Assembly (NCBI RefSeq): GCF_040438645.1 | Contig: NZ_CP159253.1 | Span: 3,906,001-3,970,000 of the forward strand | Direction of reading: 5' to 3' | Source of the DNA: Mesorhizobium sp. WSM2240 | Lineage (GTDB): Bacteria; Pseudomonadota; Alphaproteobacteria; Rhizobiales; Rhizobiaceae | DNA: 64,000 nt | Shown here: one piece after another, positions 55,187 to 63,925 of the stretch | Layout: each line of letters starts with the position of its first letter | Position numbering within the stretch: position 1 is the first letter of the stretch | Program-made: the position numbers and the translations under genes | The notes under the pieces: generated by a model | What the model saw: only the letters and a program-made list of their open reading frames with translations | Database searches by the model: none | Told to the model about the DNA's origin: nothing

Positions 55187-56280
55187 CCTTGCGCCCACAC
55201 CTGGTCGTAAACCGCGCGAACGCCGTCCGCTTCGCGCTGCAGCGGAAACCGCTCCGTCACATGGGCAAGCGCGTTTGCGCCATGCGCCTCGGCCAGCGCC
55301 GGGTCGGCCAGATAAGGCCGGATCGCCTCGGTCAGCGCATGGCCGTCGCCGGCCGCCACCACCGCGCCGGTGACGCCCGGAACGATCATTTCGGCATAGG
55401 CGCCGGCGTCGCTTGCCACCACCGCCGTTTGCGAGGCCATCGCCTCCAGCGGCGTCAGCCCGAAGCCTTCATTGCGCGATGGCGCGACATAGAGCGAAAC
55501 CCGCCTGTACCATGGCTTGATGTCCGGAACCTCGCCGAGAAAAACGATGCGGTCTGACAGCCCGGCCTTCGCCACGCGGCTTTCCAGTTCGTCGCCGAAC
55601 GCTTTCTGCTCGGCCGTCACCCGGCCCGCAATCACCGCCGTCCAGTCGGGATAGAGGGGCAAAAGCTCGATCATCGCGTCGACGAAGAGGTCGGTACCCT
55701 TCTGGCGCCGCACGCGCCCGAAGCAGCCGACCGCGTATTTTCCAGGCAAGCCCGATGCGGAGAACGCGTCGTCGCCATCCCTCGGCGGGTGGAATTCCTC
55801 AAGGTCCACGCCGTGCATGATCACCGTATGCGGCACTTTCAGAAAGCTGCCGGACCGGACGCTTGTCGCGATCACTGCGTCCATCCGCCGGATCAGCCAT
55901 TTGGTGAATGGCCGGTGCTCGCGCTGCGCGGCGGAGGTGAAGACGAGTTTTAGCGGGGCGCGCAAGAGCGTTTTCAGAATCACGCCGGCGACCATCTCGG
56001 TGTTGCGTCGGCCATGCCAGATCCGTTTGCGACCGGACGCCGGCCGTTTGAGTAGCGCGAACATCTGCCACCATCGCATCCTGGGCAGGCTGTCGGGCAG
56101 GCCGGGACCGAGCGTGGCGATCCCGAGCGTACGCGCCTGCAGCGGCACAAGCTGGATGATTGTGCTGGTGACGCCGGAAAGCCGCCGCTTCAGATTGGGA
56201 GCGATGACCTCGACGCGGGCCATATCGGGAGCCGGGGCACGCCGTCCGGTCCGGCCGGCGGCCTCGATGCGCGTGTCCAC
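55183..56280 (-). CDS. lpsB: LPS core glycosyltransferase, GT4 family
   Basis: 365 residues from a GTG directly after the greA stop; a start at 56223 (MARVEVIAPNLKRRL) matches known homologues better. GT4 features include the GDP- or UDP-sugar-binding E-x7-E region in RNEGFGLTPLEAMASQTAVVASDAG and GRVRRQKGTDLFV. By position after greA it corresponds to lpsB of S. meliloti, an LPS inner-core mannosyltransferase, and the start resembles LpcC. It is coupled to the GT25 gene. Confidence 0.88.
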   Translation of the reverse strand: MDTRIEAAGRTGRRAPAPDMARVEVIAPNLKRRLSGVTSTIIQLVPLQARTLGIATLGPGLPDSLPRMRWWQMFALLKRPASGRKRIWHGRRNTEMVAGVILKTLLRAPLKLVFTSAAQREHRPFTKWLIRRMDAVIATSVRSGSFLKVPHTVIMHGVDLEEFHPPRDGDDAFSASGLPGKYAVGCFGRVRRQKGTDLFVDAMIELLPLYPDWTAVIAGRVTAEQKAFGDELESRVAKAGLSDRIVFLGEVPDIKPWYRRVSLYVAPSRNEGFGLTPLEAMASQTAVVASDAGAYAEMIVPGVTGAVVAAGDGHALTEAIRPYLADPALAEAHGANALAHVTERFPLQREADGVRAVYDQVWAQG

Positions 56281-56281
56281 C

Positions 56282-56755
56282 TCAGATGAACTGCACCTGG
56301 ACGACTTCGTAGCCGCGCGGCCCGCCGGGAGCGTTGACCTCGATGGTCTCGCCGACCTCTTTGCCGATCAGCGCGCGCGCGATCGGCGACGAGATCGAGA
56401 TGCGGCCGGACTTCACATCCGCTTCCTGGTCGCCGACGATCTGATAGGTCTTTTCCTCTTCGGTGTCCTCGTCGACCAGCTTCACAGTCGCGCCGAACTT
56501 GATCTTGTCACCGGACAGTTTCGAGATATCGATGACTTCCGCGCGCGCCACCAGATCCTCGAGTTCCTGCACACGGCCCTCATTGAGGCTCTGCGCTTCC
56601 TTCGCGGCGTGGTATTCGGCGTTTTCGGACAAATCGCCATGCGAGCGCGCTTCCGAGATAGCCTCGATGATGCGCGGGCGCTCGTCCTGCTGACGCCACC
56701 GCAGCTCTTCCTTCAGAGCTTCGAATCCGCTGGCGGTCATCGGCACCTTGTTCAT
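56282..56755 (-). CDS. greA: transcription elongation factor GreA
   Basis: 157 residues from [20 protein letters not shown]. The N-terminal coiled-coil tip ([20 protein letters not shown]) carries the acidic D/E residues that promote transcript cleavage, and the C-terminal FKBP-like domain ([20 protein letters not shown]) is complete. It rescues backtracked RNA polymerase. First gene of the LPS operon. Confidence 0.97.
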   Translation of the reverse strand: MNKVPMTASGFEALKEELRWRQQDERPRIIEAISEARSHGDLSENAEYHAAKEAQSLNEGRVQELEDLVARAEVIDISKLSGDKIKFGATVKLVDEDTEEEKTYQIVGDQEADVKSGRISISSPIARALIGKEVGETIEVNAPGGPRGYEVVQVQFI

Positions 56756-57211
56756 TGCAATCGGCCTTTCCATTCCCTGATCCCGCGCCATCCGACACTC
56801 GGAGGGAAGGCGGCGGGCAAAAAAAGAAAACGGTCCAGCAGCCTTGGCGACGGAACCGTTCTCAGCTCAATTTATCTCAATATAGCAAGCTCGCGCGCAT
56901 TTTCACGCGAAAAAATTCCGCTTGGCCCAACTCATCCGACGATTTCCGCCAACGGTCGAGACTGCCCCAGGGGTGCTTTGAGATTCAGGTTGGGCCGAGC
57001 TGAAAACGGCGGATTTCGAGAACCGGAGCGGAGCGCACATTCAGGTACGTGAGCACCGGAAGCACAGAAAGCCGCCATTTGCAGGCCGGCCTGACCTAAA
57101 TCTCAGAGCATTCTGGGCATTCACCCACCTGTGATCGCGGTTGCCGCATTTCTGGGGGACATCGCCGTGGCGCTTTCTTGTCTCGAACGCCTCGATGCCT
57201 ATGTCGAAGTC
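56756..57211. other. intergenic region between greA and the dehydrogenase gene
   Basis: About 455 bp. AACGGT and ACCGTT near 56830-56860 can form a hairpin. The part 57015-57125 has the look of a dispersed repeat or decayed coding segment (long GGAGCGGAGCG-type stretches) but no confident identity. The promoters for greA and the dehydrogenase gene must lie here. Confidence 0.4.
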
Positions 57212-58363
57212 ATGGCCCGGATCAGACAGAACCTCTCTCGCGCGCTGCTTTCGGCGGCGCTGTCCGCCTTCATCGCTCTGCCGGCCATGGCTGAAAGCCG
57301 AACCCTGCGGACCGAGGAGGTCGCAGTCCGCGCCGACATCGTGGCCGACGGCCTCGAACATCCTTGGGGCCTCGATTTCCTGCCAGACGGCGACGTCATC
57401 GTCACGGAGCGGCCCGGACGCATCCGCATCCTGTCGAACGGCGAGCTTTCCGAACCGGTCGAAGGCGTGCCCGATGTCGTGGCGCGCGGCCAGGGCGGCC
57501 TGCTCGACATTGCCGTCTCGCCGGATTTCGCCCAATCCGGCCTCGTCTTCTTCAGCTTCTCCGAGCCCGGCAGGGGCGGCGCCGGCACGGCGGTGGCGCG
57601 GGCGAGGCTCGTCCGCGATGGCGCAGCCGCCCGCCTCGAGGACATGCAAACGATCTTCTCCATGGCAAAGAAGAGCCGCACCAGCCATCATTTCGGCTCA
57701 CGTATCGTATTTCGCCCGGACGGTACGCTGTTCATCACCACCGGCGATCGCGGCTCGGGCCAGCGCGCGCAGGACATGAACGACCATGCCGGCTCTATAC
57801 TGCGCATTAATCCGGACGGCTCGATACCGGCCGACAATCCCTCGCCCGACGGCTCGAAGCACCTTCCCGAAATATGGTCGAAGGGCCACCGCAACGTGCA
57901 GGGCGCTGCCTTCGACCCGGTGACAAATGCGCTCGTCACCGTGGAGCACGGCTCCAAGGGCGGCGACGAGATCAACCAGCCCGAGGCCGGCAGGAATTAC
58001 GGCTGGCCCGTCATATCATACGGTGTCCACTATTCCGGCAAAAAGATCGGCGTCGGAACCGAGGCGGAAGGCTATGAGCAGCCGCTGTTCTACTGGGATC
58101 CGTCCATCGCCCCGTCCGGGCTGATCAGCTATCAGGGCGAGATGTTTCCGGAATGGAACGGCGATCTCATCGCCGGCGCGCTTAAATTCCAGCTTGTCTC
58201 GCGGTTGGAGCGCGACGGATCGGGCAAGATAACCGGCGAGGAGCGGATGTTCGAAGGCGAGTTCGGCCGCATCCGCGACGTCAATCTCGCTCCCGACGGC
58301 TCGATCTGGGTGCTCACCGACGAGAGCGACGGCGTCATCGTGCGCCTGTCGCGTGCAGGGTGA
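57212..58363 (+). CDS. PQQ-dependent sugar dehydrogenase, soluble aldose dehydrogenase-type
   Basis: 383 residues from ATG 57212, giving a signal peptide that ends IALPAMAES. Beta-propeller motifs include GLEHPWGLDFLPDGDVIVTE, HHFGSRIVFRPDGTLFITTGDR and EIWSKGHRNVQGAAFDP, which fit the Asd/YliI-type PQQ dehydrogenases. An earlier in-frame ATG at 57131 would extend it by 27 residues. Periplasmic. Distinct from the sorbosone-type enzyme at 3.8 kb. No cytochrome is adjacent. Confidence 0.92.
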   Translation: MARIRQNLSRALLSAALSAFIALPAMAESRTLRTEEVAVRADIVADGLEHPWGLDFLPDGDVIVTERPGRIRILSNGELSEPVEGVPDVVARGQGGLLDIAVSPDFAQSGLVFFSFSEPGRGGAGTAVARARLVRDGAAARLEDMQTIFSMAKKSRTSHHFGSRIVFRPDGTLFITTGDRGSGQRAQDMNDHAGSILRINPDGSIPADNPSPDGSKHLPEIWSKGHRNVQGAAFDPVTNALVTVEHGSKGGDEINQPEAGRNYGWPVISYGVHYSGKKIGVGTEAEGYEQPLFYWDPSIAPSGLISYQGEMFPEWNGDLIAGALKFQLVSRLERDGSGKITGEERMFEGEFGRIRDVNLAPDGSIWVLTDESDGVIVRLSRAG

Positions 58364-58431
58364 CGGAAGCGATCCGCCCTTCGGGCCGCCAGCGACCTTC
58401 GCCAGTCACCTTCACTCAGTTCACGTCGCGC

Positions 58432-58498
58432 TGCCCCTCACCTGCCTGCCGGCACCCTCTCTCCGTTGTTCACGGGGAGAGGGTAAAGGTGAGGGGCA
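58432..58498. repeat. RIME-like palindromic element
   Basis: TGCCCCTCACCT (58432-58443) and AGGTGAGGGGCA (58487-58498) form a perfect 12-bp stem. Inside, CCCTCTCTCCG (58455-58465) pairs with CGGGGAGAGGG at one mismatch. The left half is nearly identical to a segment at 29521-29556 in opposite orientation. It lies between two convergent genes. Confidence 0.85.
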
Positions 58499-58527
58499 AT
58501 TTCGCTCGGTCTCGACGGTTCAGGCTA

Positions 58528-59067
58528 TCAGCCCTTCGCCTTCATGTACGCCTCGATCTGTGCCGACAGCTCGGCATATTCCTCGCAGCCCGTGCCGCAG
58601 CGCTTCTCGATCTCGGAAAGCTGCTCGCGCGCGGCGGCGACATCGCCGAGTTGCAGATGCGCTTCGCCCAGATACTCACGCACCTGCGTGTAGTCCGGGT
58701 CGGCCCTCAACGCCTCCTGGTAATAGCCGAGGCCGACGAGGATACGGCCCTGCTTGCGATGCGCATAGCCGAGATAGTTCAGGATGCGCGGATCTGACTT
58801 GTTCCCGGCCAGACTGAGCACAGTGATGGCCTCGTCATAGCGCCCGGCGAGCGCAAGCTGGCGGCCCGTCGCGTAGAGGCTGTCGTCGTCGATGACGCCC
58901 TGCCCCTGCTGCGGCACGCATTTCTTGGTCTTCTTGTCGTAAACTTGGCCCTTCTTGCATTCGGGAACGGCGTCGCTGCCGCCGCCGCCGGCCGAGAATG
59001 CCGGTGCGACGATGAGCGGCGCGGCGACCAGAAGCGAGGCGAGGCTGATAACAAACCGGGTCTGCAT
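58528..59067 (-). CDS. tetratricopeptide-repeat protein, exported
   Basis: 179 residues with GGAGG six bases before the start. Signal peptide ends near VAPAFSAG. The mature N-terminus has a Cys pair (CKKGQVYDKKTKKCVP), then about three TPR units (LALAGRYDEAITVLSLAG, YYQEALRADPDYTQVREYLGEA). Periplasmic adaptor role inferred. Divergent from the EamA transporter. Confidence 0.88.
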   Translation of the reverse strand: MQTRFVISLASLLVAAPLIVAPAFSAGGGGSDAVPECKKGQVYDKKTKKCVPQQGQGVIDDDSLYATGRQLALAGRYDEAITVLSLAGNKSDPRILNYLGYAHRKQGRILVGLGYYQEALRADPDYTQVREYLGEAHLQLGDVAAAREQLSEIEKRCGTGCEEYAELSAQIEAYMKAKG

Positions 59068-59305
59068 GGGAAACCTCCAAAGTGGCATCGGACACTAACG
59101 GTTTCGGCGGCGCGGTTCTTCCAGATTTCGGCACGCCCGCGCCTTCCCGCCGCGTTGCAATCATCTTGCCACCATGGCCGCCGAAAGCAAACGTTGCTGA
59201 AGCGCCGTGAGCATGCTGTCCCTAAGCCGCCGCCACGCTGGCCCTTGCCGCCGGGATCGCGGCTGATAGAAGTCCGGCTCCATTTCTCCAGCCGGAACAC
59301 CCGAA

Positions 59306-60199
59306 TTGACCCGTATCCAGGCCAACCTTGTTTTGCTGCTCGCCGGCGCCATGTGGGGCATGGGCTTCGTCGCCCAGTCCACCGCCATGGCCGCGATCGG
59401 GCCATTCCTGTTCATCGGACTTCGCTTTGCGATCGCAGCGTTGGCGATCCTTCCCTTTGCGGTCGTCGAGTCGCGGCGCGCAGAACGCCCGCTTACCCCG
59501 GCAAGCTGGACGGCGTTCATCTGGATCGGCCTGCTTATGTTCGGCGCGTCTGGTTTTCAGCAGGTCGGCCTCCTGTCCACCACCGTGACCAACTCCGGTT
59601 TCCTCACCGGCCTTTATGTGGTGATGGTGCCTTTCTTCGCCGTGCTGCTGTTTCGCAGTTGGCCTCACCCTGTGGTCTGGCCGGCCGCGATCACAGCACT
59701 TGCCGGCATATGGTTCCTGTCCGGCGGCAAGGTCGAAGCGCTGACCGTCGGCGACTGGCTAACCGTGCTCGCCGCCGGCTTCTGCGCCCTCCAGCTCATC
59801 TATATCGGCCGTAGCGCCAGTCCCACCGGCCGCCCGGTGACGCTGGCCGTCACCCAGTTCGCGGTCTGCGCCGTCATCGGCATGGCTGTCGCCCTGGCCA
59901 TCGAGCCTTTCGACTGGAGCGCGATCTTGAGCGCCGGCCCCGAAATCCTCTATGCTGGCGTCTTTTCGGGCGGCATCGCCTTCACCTTGCAGGTCGTCGG
60001 CCAGCGCTACACGACAGCCCCGCAGGCGGCGATTTTCCTCGCCTCGGAAGCGGTCTTCGCCGCGCTTTTCGGGGCCTGGTTCCTCGGCGAGCGGCTTCCG
60101 GCCGCCGGCATTCTGGGCTGCGGCCTGATCTTCGCGGCGATCGTCGTGGTAGAGGTCCTGCCGCCGCTCCTGGCGCGCAGGCGGTCGGCTACGCCCTGA
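59306..60199 (+). CDS. DMT/EamA-family transporter
   Basis: 297 residues from a TTG start. Ten membrane segments in two EamA repeats (LLLAGAMWGMGFVAQSTAM, then AAQAAIFLASEAVFAALFGAWFLGE-type second repeat). The family exports metabolites such as amino acids or their derivatives; substrate unknown. The 3' end overlaps the convergent DUF486 gene by 11 bp. Confidence 0.9.
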   Translation: MTRIQANLVLLLAGAMWGMGFVAQSTAMAAIGPFLFIGLRFAIAALAILPFAVVESRRAERPLTPASWTAFIWIGLLMFGASGFQQVGLLSTTVTNSGFLTGLYVVMVPFFAVLLFRSWPHPVVWPAAITALAGIWFLSGGKVEALTVGDWLTVLAAGFCALQLIYIGRSASPTGRPVTLAVTQFAVCAVIGMAVALAIEPFDWSAILSAGPEILYAGVFSGGIAFTLQVVGQRYTTAPQAAIFLASEAVFAALFGAWFLGERLPAAGILGCGLIFAAIVVVEVLPPLLARRRSATP

Positions 60200-60539
60200 A
60201 GATCAGCGCCGCGCCCCCCGCAATCAGCGCAAATCCCAGCGCGTGGTTCCAGGTGATCCCTTCCTTGAGATAGAACACCGAGAACACCACGAAGACGGCC
60301 AGCGTGATCACTTCCTGGATCGTCTTCAGCTCGGCCGCCGAATAGACGGAATGGCCGATGCGGTTGGCCGGGACCGCCAGCCAGTATTCCAGAAACGCGA
60401 TGCCCCAGGAAAACAGCACCGCCGCGTAGAGCGGCGCGGCCTTGAACCTCAAATGCCCGTACCAGGCAAACGTCATGAAGATGTTCGATGCGAGCAGGAG
60501 CAGCACCGGCACTATCTTGGGCGACAAGAGCAGCGTCAT
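60189..60539 (-). CDS. DUF486 family small membrane protein
   Basis: 116 residues, from MTLLLSPKIVPVLLLL. Four hydrophobic segments and the YGHLRF, EYWLAVPANRIGH and YLKEGITWNHALGF motifs are typical of DUF486, a small DMT-like membrane family of unknown function. Convergent overlap with the EamA gene. Confidence 0.9.
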   Translation of the reverse strand: MTLLLSPKIVPVLLLLASNIFMTFAWYGHLRFKAAPLYAAVLFSWGIAFLEYWLAVPANRIGHSVYSAAELKTIQEVITLAVFVVFSVFYLKEGITWNHALGFALIAGGAALIFRA

Positions 60540-60686
60540 GAGGGAATCACGTCTGGAGGAAGGCGGCAGCGCCATTTCGGGCCAAGGCCCGTTCCTGTCA
60601 ATCACCCTCAAGGCCTCGCCGCACATCGGCGCGTGACGTTGCCGTCAAATCGGCTATCATCACGTACCGTAGTCACGGAGACGACC

Positions 60687-61112
60687 TTGCAGCAGCGGCT
60701 AGACAGGGAGTGGGAACTGACCATCGGTCCCGACACCGTCCGCCTTTTCATCGAAAAGGCCAAGGCCATCAGCGCTGCGATTAATGACGACTACGCCGAC
60801 GGCAGCGAGCACGAGGTCGAGCTCGACGGCAACTCCAGGGACAATCACCATCATGACGGCCTGGCCGAGGAGAAGACCGACAATCTGACCGCCGAGGAGC
60901 TCCGCCAGCTCATCGAAGATCTGAATGTCGACGAGGCCGCCGAGCTGATCGCATTGATGTGGATCGGGCGTGGCGATTACAGCGCCGACGAATGGAACGA
61001 AGCCGTGAACGAGGCGCGTCAACGCGGTAACCGGCGCACCTCGAAATATCTGCTCGGCATGCCGCTTCTGGGCGACTGGCTCGAGGAAGGGCTGGAAGCG
61101 CTCGGCGCGTGA
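60687..61112 (+). CDS. DUF3775 family protein
   Basis: 141 residues from a TTG with GGAG at suitable distance; earlier in-frame starts would overlap the divergent gene without support. Segments VRLFIEKAKAIS, DLNVDEAAELIALMWIGRGDY and LLGMPLLGDWLEEGLEALG are those of DUF3775, a short family common in Rhizobiales of unknown function. No signal peptide. Confidence 0.85.
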   Translation: MQQRLDREWELTIGPDTVRLFIEKAKAISAAINDDYADGSEHEVELDGNSRDNHHHDGLAEEKTDNLTAEELRQLIEDLNVDEAAELIALMWIGRGDYSADEWNEAVNEARQRGNRRTSKYLLGMPLLGDWLEEGLEALGA

Positions 61113-61171
61113 CGCCGCTGTCGCCAAACGTGATCTAGGCAGTAGTTGCCTGGCGCTGCCAACGACCGCAA

Positions 61172-62140
61172 ATGGTCGTTGTGGACGCGATTACCTCCCC
61201 GCTTTTTGTCAGGACCCGGCAACTCGCGTTGCTGGTAGCCGTCACAGTCCTATGCGGCGGCCCGGTTTATGCCCAGACCCCCGATCTGCCCGAAAAGGCC
61301 CCCGTCCCGGAAATCTATCCGCCGCCAGCCGGCAACATCCCGCCCGAACGTCCCGGCGAACCGCCGGTGCCCGAGCCGAAGCCGGCCAATGAACCCGCCC
61401 CGGATACTCCATCGCCGGACGGTCTTGGTCCGGAGAAGCCCGGGCCGCCCTCGCAACTCCCCGCGCCGGCTGAAAGCCCGACCGCCGCCGACGATGCACC
61501 TTTGCCCGAGCAAAAACCGGATGGAACCACCGCGAACGCCCCGCAACTCCCCGAAATTCCCGCGGACCCGCGCTCGGCGATGCCGCGCTTCGACATCATC
61601 CCGCCGGACGAAACCGCCTGCCGCGCGCGGCTGCGTACGCTTGGCGTGGTGTTCGAAGAGCGCCCGGCGCAAAGCGATCCCGCCGGCTGCGCCCTGCCCT
61701 ACCCGCTAGCGGTGACGAAGCTCAGCCCCACAATTTCACTCGAGCCGGAGGCGCTGATGAACTGCGCCATGGCCGAGGCCGCGGCACGCTTCGCGGCGGA
61801 CATTGTCTCGCCTGCGGCCAAAGCCGAATATGGCGAAGAGCTCCAATCGATCGGCCACGCCTCGGCCTATGTCTGCCGGCCCCGCAATGGCGGCGAAAAA
61901 CTTTCCGAACACGCCTTCGGCAATGCGCTCGACATTTCGCGCTTCACCCTGTCGAAAGGCACTGCCGTCGACGTGGAGCCCGCGCCGGACCCGAAGGCGG
62001 CAAAATTCCTCGGCGCGATCCGCAAGGCCGCCTGCGGCCCGTTCAAGACCGTGCTCGGGCCGGGCAGCGACGCCGACCACGCGCTGCATTTCCACTTCGA
62101 CCTCGCCCCCCGCCGCAATGGTGGGACGTTTTGCCAGTAA
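61172..62140 (+). CDS. extensin-like family protein with long proline-rich linker
   Basis: 322 residues. Signal peptide ends near PVYAQ, followed by about 100 residues of Pro/Ala/Glu-rich linker. The C-terminal domain (about 140-322) is the bacterial extensin-like domain, with CRARLRTLGVVFEE, GHASAYVCRPRNGG, SEHAFGNALDIS and HFHFDLAPR; the His and Asp residues resemble VanY/Hedgehog-type zinc peptidases. A cell-envelope peptidase role is inferred. A second family member follows 103 bp downstream. Confidence 0.88.
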   Translation: MVVVDAITSPLFVRTRQLALLVAVTVLCGGPVYAQTPDLPEKAPVPEIYPPPAGNIPPERPGEPPVPEPKPANEPAPDTPSPDGLGPEKPGPPSQLPAPAESPTAADDAPLPEQKPDGTTANAPQLPEIPADPRSAMPRFDIIPPDETACRARLRTLGVVFEERPAQSDPAGCALPYPLAVTKLSPTISLEPEALMNCAMAEAAARFAADIVSPAAKAEYGEELQSIGHASAYVCRPRNGGEKLSEHAFGNALDISRFTLSKGTAVDVEPAPDPKAAKFLGAIRKAACGPFKTVLGPGSDADHALHFHFDLAPRRNGGTFCQ

Positions 62141-62243
62141 GGCCGTCGCGGCCCCAATCCCGCCGCAGGCGTAAATATCGCCGCTGACCTTTCCTTTACG
62201 CTTCTCCGCTAGGCTGAAAGACCTCGGGACAGGGAACCGGTCG

Positions 62244-63023
62244 ATGGGCCAATCTTTGCCGCGCGCCCGCGCCATATGGTGCGGCGGCGCCCTCATTCTG
62301 CTCGCTGCGCTTTCGGCCTGCACCAGCGACGATGTCATGTCGCTTCGTCCCGATGTCGACGTCGGCGCCCAGACCGCGGCGGTTCCCGCGCGCGGCCTGC
62401 AGAGCCTGGTCCCGTCCAACCCGATGATGACCGCCTACCCGCGCTTCAACGAGCCGGCGCCGCCGACGCTTTCCATGTCGGCCGACGAAATCGCCTGCCG
62501 CCGCGACCTGAAGAAGCTCGGCGTGCAATTCAGGAGCCTTGCGCCGATCGACGATGGCGGCGCCTGCCGCATCGATTTCCCGGTCGAGGTCTCGGCCATC
62601 GGCAGCGTCCGCATGAAGCCGGCGGCGACGCTCTCCTGCGCCATGGCCGCCACTTTCGCGCGCTGGACGAAAAAGGAACTCGTCCCGTCGGCGCGCTGGC
62701 GCTACCTGTCGGGGGTGAACACCATCCACCAGGGATCGAGCTATTCCTGCCGCAACATCCGCGGCTCGCGTGGAAAACCCTCGCAGCATTCGGTGGGCAA
62801 TGCGCTCGACGTGATGCGCATCGAGCTGAATAACGGCAGGGATATCGACGTTCGCAAGCCCGGCTGGTTCGCCTTCCGCCAGCGCGGCTTTTTGAACAAT
62901 GTCCGGGCCGATGGCTGCGACTATTTCACGACGGTGCTCGGCCCCGGTTACGATTACGACCACCGCGATCATTTCCATTTCGACATCATGCCCCGCAAGA
63001 ACGGCTACGTCGCCTGCAAGTGA
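62244..63023 (+). CDS. extensin-like family protein
   Basis: 259 residues with AGGGA upstream. The N-terminus looks like a lipoprotein signal (LILLAALSACTSDD, lipobox LSAC). The extensin-like domain is complete: CRRDLKKLGVQFRSL, SSYSCRNIRGSRG, SQHSVGNALDVMRI and HFHFDIMPRK. It lacks the long linker of its upstream neighbour, suggesting the two have different reach from the membrane. Confidence 0.9.
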   Translation: MGQSLPRARAIWCGGALILLAALSACTSDDVMSLRPDVDVGAQTAAVPARGLQSLVPSNPMMTAYPRFNEPAPPTLSMSADEIACRRDLKKLGVQFRSLAPIDDGGACRIDFPVEVSAIGSVRMKPAATLSCAMAATFARWTKKELVPSARWRYLSGVNTIHQGSSYSCRNIRGSRGKPSQHSVGNALDVMRIELNNGRDIDVRKPGWFAFRQRGFLNNVRADGCDYFTTVLGPGYDYDHRDHFHFDIMPRKNGYVACK

Positions 63024-63158
63024 GGCTTACGGGGCGAGCTTAACAGAACATGCGCCCTCCTCCCCATCGAGGGGGAGTGGAGCCGCTCATCAGCGCACAA
63101 TCTATCCTCCCAATCCCTTTCAACGTAAGCTGACGCCGCAACATCGGGGCGGAACCGA

Positions 63159-63857
63159 ATGCGTCGACGCAGGATGCAAACGCGGGTGGCGGGCTGGGTG
63201 CTGGCGCTCAGCCTCGCCTATGTTGCGTCCGCCTATCTGGTGGCGCCGGCATTCTGGTCATGGCTGGACCGCGGAAACCTCGCCCTCCCCGACGCGATGG
63301 TGACCACGACGCCGCAGGGCATCCCCGGAGATCCCATCAATGTCGGGCTCGTCGGTACGAAACCCGAACTGCTGCAGGCCTTCGCCGCTGCGGGATGGAG
63401 CGCCGCCGACGCCATCACCTGGCGCTCCAGCCTGGAGATCGGCGAAAGCGTGCTCTTCGATCGGCCCTATTCCGAAGCGCCGGTCAGCACGTTGCTGTTC
63501 GGCGGGCGCAGGCAGGATCTGGCCTTTGAAAAGCCGGTGGGCGGCAGCGCCGACCGCCGCCATCATGTCCGTTTCTGGCTGATGCCTGAGCCCGCGCCGG
63601 ACGGCCGCCCGCTCTGGCTCGGCTCGGCGAGCTTCGACCGCGGAGTCGGCTTCAGCCACGACACCGGCCAGATAACCCACCACATCGGTCCCGATCTCGA
63701 CGCCGAGCGCGACTTCCTGATCGACGATCTGGAAGCAGCCGGCGTGCTTGCCTCGAGCTACAGCGAAAGAGGCGTTGGGCCGACCCAAACCGGGCGCAAT
63801 GGCGGCGGCGATCCCTATTTCACCGACGGCATGGCGACCATCGGCGTGCTGCGGTAG
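63159..63857 (+). CDS. LssY C-terminal domain protein
   Basis: 232 residues. One membrane anchor near the N-terminus (VAGWVLALSLAYVASAYLVA), then a domain with PINVGLVGTKPELLQAFAAAGW, RRHHVRFWL and SASFDRGVGFSHDTGQITHHI, which is the LssY_C family. The function is unknown; the domain is found alone or behind PAP2 phosphatases. Followed by a convergent gene at the window edge. Confidence 0.88.
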   Translation: MRRRRMQTRVAGWVLALSLAYVASAYLVAPAFWSWLDRGNLALPDAMVTTTPQGIPGDPINVGLVGTKPELLQAFAAAGWSAADAITWRSSLEIGESVLFDRPYSEAPVSTLLFGGRRQDLAFEKPVGGSADRRHHVRFWLMPEPAPDGRPLWLGSASFDRGVGFSHDTGQITHHIGPDLDAERDFLIDDLEAAGVLASSYSERGVGPTQTGRNGGGDPYFTDGMATIGVLR

Positions 63858-63925
63858 CCACGGTCCGCAGTGGTTGTCCTGGCCGGCATCACAATGACCT
63901 GTGAGATTGCCTGCCTCAAGTGCGA

